Assembly (NCBI GenBank): GCA_039680625.1
Contig: JBDKSN010000218.1
Coordinates: forward strand, 1-35,476
DNA length: 35,476 bases
Source of the DNA: JAAYDS01 sp039680625
GTDB lineage: Bacteria > Chloroflexota > Anaerolineae > UBA1429
Direction of reading: 5' to 3'
The translations under genes and the position numbers were made by a program. The notes beneath the pieces were generated by a model. It was not told the DNA's origin. It did not search any database and worked only from the letters and a program-made list of their open reading frames with translations. Position 1 is the stretch's first letter; each line of letters starts with the position of its first letter. This document shows, one piece after another, positions 32,232 to 35,476 of this stretch.

Positions 32232-32769
32232 CTCGGTCCTCGACGACATCGATCAAGTCGTGTTCGACGTGCCTACGATCCAGCAGGCCGTAGCGCGCCT
32301 GGGCGCGGCCATCTCCAGCGACTATGTCGGCATGAGACCACTGTTTGTGGGAGCGCTTACCGGCGTGGTGATGTTCATGGCCGATCTGTTGCGGCAGGTC
32401 ACAGTCCCTATGGAAGTGGACTTTATGGCCATCTCGCGCTACACGGCCACGCAGCATAGCGGCACGGTGCGCATCACCAAAGACCTCGACCTGCCCATCA
32501 CCGACCGTCACGTGCTCTTTGTCGAGGATGTGATCGATACGGGGCTTACGTGCGACTATTTGCTGCGGACGTTACGCACTCGTCGACCGGCTAGCCTCCG
32601 GGTCTGTAGTATGTTCCAGCGGCCATACATCCGGTTGCTAGACGTGCCGATCGACTATGTGGGGCTTACTCTGCCAGACCAGTTCGTGGTGGGCTATGGC
32701 CTCGACGCCAACGAGCTCTACCGCAACCTCCCCTTTGTGGGCACTCTCAAGCCGGGCATTCGCGGCTAG
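32215..32769 (+). CDS. hpt: Hypoxanthine phosphoribosyltransferase
   Basis: A 184-residue type I phosphoribosyltransferase that salvages hypoxanthine and guanine to IMP and GMP using PRPP. The PRPP-binding loop VLFVEDVIDTGLT is at residues 100-112, with Glu104-Asp105 and Asp108. The flexible-loop segment ISRYTATQHSG (~73-83) and the ending FVVGYGLDANELYRNLPFVG are diagnostic of HPRT. ATG 32215 lies within the upstream gene, with no good ribosome site, suggesting coupled translation. A GC hairpin follows the stop. Confidence 0.96.
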   Translation: MARPADSVLDDIDQVVFDVPTIQQAVARLGAAISSDYVGMRPLFVGALTGVVMFMADLLRQVTVPMEVDFMAISRYTATQHSGTVRITKDLDLPITDRHVLFVEDVIDTGLTCDYLLRTLRTRRPASLRVCSMFQRPYIRLLDVPIDYVGLTLPDQFVVGYGLDANELYRNLPFVGTLKPGIRG

Positions 32770-32795
32770 CGGAGCTGCACGCTACTGGTCTCTCT

Positions 32796-32824
32796 GCGCA
32801 GATGCCCGAGCCACCGGGCAGCGC
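32796..32824 (+). terminator. Probable terminator of the hpt operon
   Basis: A bulged hairpin: 32803-32808 pairs with 32815-32820 (6 bp), extended by GCGC 32796-32799 with 32821-32824. It is 34 nt past the hpt stop and lacks a T-run. The next gene converges on it. Confidence 0.45.
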
Positions 32825-32838
32825 AACAGTGGACTGCT

Positions 32839-33600
32839 CTAGGGTCTGTGCGCAGCGATCTGCCGCAATCTTGGCCGGTAGAGACACTGTTGCAGCACCA
32901 CGGCGATGGCGATGCCCGCGGTAAGGCCCCAGAACCAACCCCTCGTCCAATCGCCTGTGCGCAGCTCGCCCAAGGTGGCGCCAAGCCCGGCATTGACTAA
33001 CGGCGGCGTGAGCATGCTGAATAGGTATTCGGCCACAAAGGTCAGGGCAATGGTTGGGTCTAGGTACCGGAGCCAGGACAGCTCCACCGAGGGCCGGGGG
33101 ATCGGCGGGGTGATGATCCGTTCCGCGAGCTCTGGGGCATAGGCGCGCAGAGCGCGATCTAGCTCGTTGCGAATGCGTTCGTCAAAGGGCGTGTTGACAT
33201 AGATGAGGCGCGCCCAATCGGTCGAAGGCAAGTAGGCGAGCAACACGAGTGCCAACACCTCTCCGGCGCGTTGGCGCTGTTCAGCCGTGAGTCTGCGTAG
33301 CGAGTCCAGCTGCGACATGGCCACCATCGTCAAGCCAAAGGGATTGTAGCGCAGCAGTGGCCGTAGCGTGTGCAACCGCGAGGCGAGGGCGGCTCCCAGT
33401 TCAGGGGGAAAGTCGAGCAGCGCCAGGGCTACGTAGATGTAGTCAGTGGCATTCCGCAAACGTCTGCTGATCTGTTGCTCACGAGCAAACGCAGTGAGGC
33501 GTGCCGGGAGGCTTTCCCAGCCCAATGCCGTGAGCTGCTCGAGCGCACGTGACTCTACTCTGCGCCGAATCGCCACAGTGCGATCGCGAGCCTCAGACAT
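32839..33600 (-). CDS. Uncharacterised protein with C-terminal membrane helices
   Basis: A 253-residue protein that I do not recognise. The first ~180 residues are helical, rich in Arg and Leu, without a signal peptide. Two hydrophobic segments follow: about residues 187-210 (TIALTFVAEYLFSMLTPPLV) and 226-243 (WFWGLTAGIAIAVVLQQ), ending in a basic tail, so it is likely a tail-anchored membrane protein. ATG 33600 overlaps the stop of the glycosyltransferase gene by 8 nt, and the longer frame upstream has no ribosome site. Translational coupling suggests a shared role with that enzyme, for instance in membrane glycolipid formation, but this is inference. Confidence 0.65.
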   Translation of the reverse strand: MSEARDRTVAIRRRVESRALEQLTALGWESLPARLTAFAREQQISRRLRNATDYIYVALALLDFPPELGAALASRLHTLRPLLRYNPFGLTMVAMSQLDSLRRLTAEQRQRAGEVLALVLLAYLPSTDWARLIYVNTPFDERIRNELDRALRAYAPELAERIITPPIPRPSVELSWLRYLDPTIALTFVAEYLFSMLTPPLVNAGLGATLGELRTGDWTRGWFWGLTAGIAIAVVLQQCLYRPRLRQIAAHRP

Positions 33601-34825
33601 CGCTTGCCCCATTCTCACGACGCCACATCTCGCGATGCAGCCAATCCTCGATCGCATTTACCGCTGCCGGAGCGCCGCCGAGGGACTGAATCGAGCTGCT
33701 CAGGCGCATGGCCTGGGCGGCGGGTTCTTCGCGTTCAGCCAGATGCGCTCGTAGCCAGGATGCGTTCCAGTCCTTTGACTCACCTACCCAGGCCGCGCCT
33801 TGTGCCTCCACTTGGGCTGCGTTCTGTCGGCGTTCGGCGTTTGCGCCCGGAAAGATCACGAGGGGCACGCTGGCTTGGAGGGACTGGATGATCGTGTTCA
33901 GCCCACCGTGGCAGATCGTCCAGTCGCACTGCGGTAATAGTGCGCGGACGTCTACATAGGGGCAATAGCGCACTCTGCCCTGGCCGCCATCGCTCTCCAT
34001 GCGATAGCCGGAAACAATGCACAGACGTTCATCGTGCGCGAACACCTCTGCCAACACGCGTTTCAACGCTCGCGGCGCGGTGGAGCCCAGGCCAAAATAG
34101 CAGAACACATAGCGCTGCTCGGGCTCTGGCCGAAAAGCCCCCGCGGTGTTGGGCTCAATCACCCCCAGCAGCTGGCCGACATAGCGAACATCTGGGCGTG
34201 TGGGGTCGGTGCCGTCGAGTTCGGGTGTAGAAGGCACCAACTTGAGCACATCGTGGCCAAAGAAGAGTTCGTCTGGAGCGAGGCTCGGCAGGCCAGCGCC
34301 GGTGAGGAGTCGGCTGAGGATCCGGTTGGCACGCCGCCAGGCCCAGGCACCATGGCCGGTGACGATCGACGAGTTGTAGATTGTGGCGATAGGGAGACCT
34401 AGCGTGCGGGCCGTAATGAAGGCCGCTGGATCCAGGTCGGTGAAGATCACGTCAGGGCCATAGTCGCTGGCCGCGCGCGTCTCAGCGGCAGCGAGTCGAG
34501 CCAGGTAGCGTGGGTTGAGGACGCCTGAGAAAAGGAGCACGCCCCAGATCGAGCCGAGCAGGCGACCGACTATCGCCGAGGCATCCAGCGTGGTCAGCAG
34601 CCGGGCCAGCGGATAGGCCAGGAAACGGGGCAGGCCCAACACTGTAGGTGCAGGCATGGTGTACACACGGTAACCGCGCTGTCGGAGATTTGCTGCTAGG
34701 TAGCCCGAGGCACAGAACGCTACCCGATGGCCTGTGGCCTCAGCGGCATGGGCTACGGCGACAGCCCGTGATAGGCCGCCCCACGTGCCGGTCGCGGGAG
34801 AGAAAAGCGGGATTAGCAGGTTCAT
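33593..34825 (-). CDS. GT1-type glycosyltransferase (UGT/MGT-like)
   Basis: A 410-residue glycosyltransferase with a GT-B fold. The N-terminal MNLLIPLFSPATGTWGG segment and the donor-site motif CHGGLNTIIQSLQASVPLVIFPGANAERRQNA (~residues 310-340) match the UDP-glycosyltransferase/macrolide glycosyltransferase group that transfers sugars to lipids, steroids or natural products. Family cues are the YVFCYFGLGSTAP acceptor/donor interface and the Asn-Ala end of the PSPG-like box. The ribosome site before ATG 34825 is weak; a strong promoter lies 37-64 nt upstream. It overlaps the downstream gene by 8 nt. Acceptor unknown. Confidence 0.87.
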   Translation of the reverse strand: MNLLIPLFSPATGTWGGLSRAVAVAHAAEATGHRVAFCASGYLAANLRQRGYRVYTMPAPTVLGLPRFLAYPLARLLTTLDASAIVGRLLGSIWGVLLFSGVLNPRYLARLAAAETRAASDYGPDVIFTDLDPAAFITARTLGLPIATIYNSSIVTGHGAWAWRRANRILSRLLTGAGLPSLAPDELFFGHDVLKLVPSTPELDGTDPTRPDVRYVGQLLGVIEPNTAGAFRPEPEQRYVFCYFGLGSTAPRALKRVLAEVFAHDERLCIVSGYRMESDGGQGRVRYCPYVDVRALLPQCDWTICHGGLNTIIQSLQASVPLVIFPGANAERRQNAAQVEAQGAAWVGESKDWNASWLRAHLAEREEPAAQAMRLSSSIQSLGGAPAAVNAIEDWLHREMWRRENGASDV

Positions 34826-34861
34826 GGCCGCAGCGGCAGTATTCCACTCAGGACTCGCCTC

Positions 34862-34889
34862 ATTCTACATCCGGGGTGTGGCCTGTCAA
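34862..34889 (-). promoter_or_regulatory. Promoter of the GT1 / hypothetical unit
   Basis: Minus strand: TTGACA (34889-34884), 16-bp spacer, TAGAAT (34867-34862). It lies in the 78-nt gap after the stop of the MFS gene. Confidence 0.72.
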
Positions 34890-34903
34890 TGCTCGATGGG
34901 TGC

Positions 34904-35476
34904 TCAGGCACGCTGCATCCGTCCCTTGGCGATGAGCAGGTGAGTCACGAGGGCATACAACGCTGTGGATACGCCCGTGATGGCTGCGCCGGCCCAGAAG
35001 ACTGCGCGATAGCCGTGGCCAGCAGCCAGCAGGCCGCCGAGATAGCTAAAGATCGTGCCACACAAGCCAGCGCCCGTCATGATGATCGCCGACATCATCG
35101 GGCGGTCGGCCTGGCGAACTTGGGCCATGGCGTACATCTGCGTCAGAGGCGCACGGATGTTGAAGAGGGCATTCGAGATGATCCGGCTGAGCACTGCGGC
35201 GACCCAGTGAGGGATGAGGGCCATGGGCACCAGGGTCAGCGCCATGCCATAGCTTACGAGGATATCTCCTCGACGGCTGGTGAGGCGTCGTGCGAGCCAA
35301 GGAGTGGCCGCCGTGCCCAATACAGCTAGGCCCTGGCTGAGGGTCGTCACGACTCCGATGATCTCGGTGCTGAGGTGCAGGTCTTGATAAAAGTAGGGCG
35401 TGGCGAAGGTACCGATGGCGCTCGATGTCGCCGGAATGAACAGACTGAACAGGCCGATGACCAAGAAGGGTGTTGC
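34904..35476 (-). CDS. MFS transporter, C-terminal part (truncated by window edge)
   Basis: The frame is open to the right edge and contains 190 residues. It holds the second half of a major facilitator: the helix with GLFSLFIPATSSAIGTFATPYF, the loop region GTAATPWLARRLTSRRGDI, and the final helices ending ALYALVTHLLIAKGRMQRA. About six membrane segments are present. The gene is incomplete at the 5' end because it continues beyond the window; the Leu codon (TTG) at 35464 is internal, not a start. The substrate is unknown. Confidence 0.85.
   Translation of the reverse strand, partial: ATPFLVIGLFSLFIPATSSAIGTFATPYFYQDLHLSTEIIGVVTTLSQGLAVLGTAATPWLARRLTSRRGDILVSYGMALTLVPMALIPHWVAAVLSRIISNALFNIRAPLTQMYAMAQVRQADRPMMSAIIMTGAGLCGTIFSYLGGLLAAGHGYRAVFWAGAAITGVSTALYALVTHLLIAKGRMQRA

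Overview
The window is a stretch of bacterial chromosome of fairly high GC, densely packed with metabolic and transport genes on both strands. No rRNA, tRNA, CRISPR array, insertion sequence or phage gene was seen. The gene content suggests a Chloroflexota bacterium (Anaerolineae-like). The pointers are a solute-binding lipoprotein with a Val/Glu/Lys-rich linker after the lipobox, a GT39 membrane glycosyltransferase with tandem beta-rich C-terminal domains, a DUF2089 regulator, and a TIGR04076 protein. This placement is inference. Promoters close to the sigma-70 consensus (TTGACA, 16-18 bp, TATAAT-like) and strong inverted-repeat terminators can be read at many gene borders.

Layout. 1-3.3 kb: the N-terminus of a lipoprotein running off the left edge, a PIG-L deacetylase, a DUF2089 zinc/HTH protein, and a pentapeptide-repeat protein whose N-terminal segment is cut off by an in-frame TAA. 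3.3-6.5 kb: CinA/PncC amidase, an MFS transporter broken by a one-base frameshift, and argJ. 6.6-9.7 kb: a PHP-domain protein overlapping a PrsW protease, then DUF218 (YdcF/ElyC) and YccF membrane proteins. 9.8-12.7 kb: a phosphodiesterase/alkaline phosphatase superfamily protein, a ferredoxin-type aldo/keto reductase, and a peroxiredoxin with a Cys/His-rich N-terminus and an operator-like palindrome at its promoter. 12.7-17.1 kb: a serine hydrolase and MFS pair, then a helix-hairpin-helix protein and MFS pair, all on the minus strand. 17.2-21.6 kb: GT39 glycosyltransferase, nitroreductase, DegV.

21.6-30 kb: a long structured leader containing an attenuator-like terminator precedes an apparent operon: oligopeptide-type binding protein, two permeases, M24 peptidase, MFS exporter/importer, TIGR04076 protein and aldo/keto reductase. 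It has no ATPase genes. An enolase-superfamily dehydratase/racemase converges on it. The set looks like import and breakdown of a small peptide-like or amino/sugar-acid compound, but the substrate cannot be read from the sequence.

31.3-31.8 kb: an intergenic region with a near-consensus promoter, no convincing ORF, a 13-bp pairing between the predicted 5' end and the 3' region, several internal hairpins and an intrinsic terminator. This is a candidate stand-alone structured RNA of about 250-290 nt and is the most novel item here. 31.8-35.5 kb: a PD-(D/E)XK-like protein overlapping hypoxanthine phosphoribosyltransferase, a GT1-type glycosyltransferase overlapping an unrecognised membrane-anchored protein, and the C-terminal part of a fifth MFS transporter running off the right edge.
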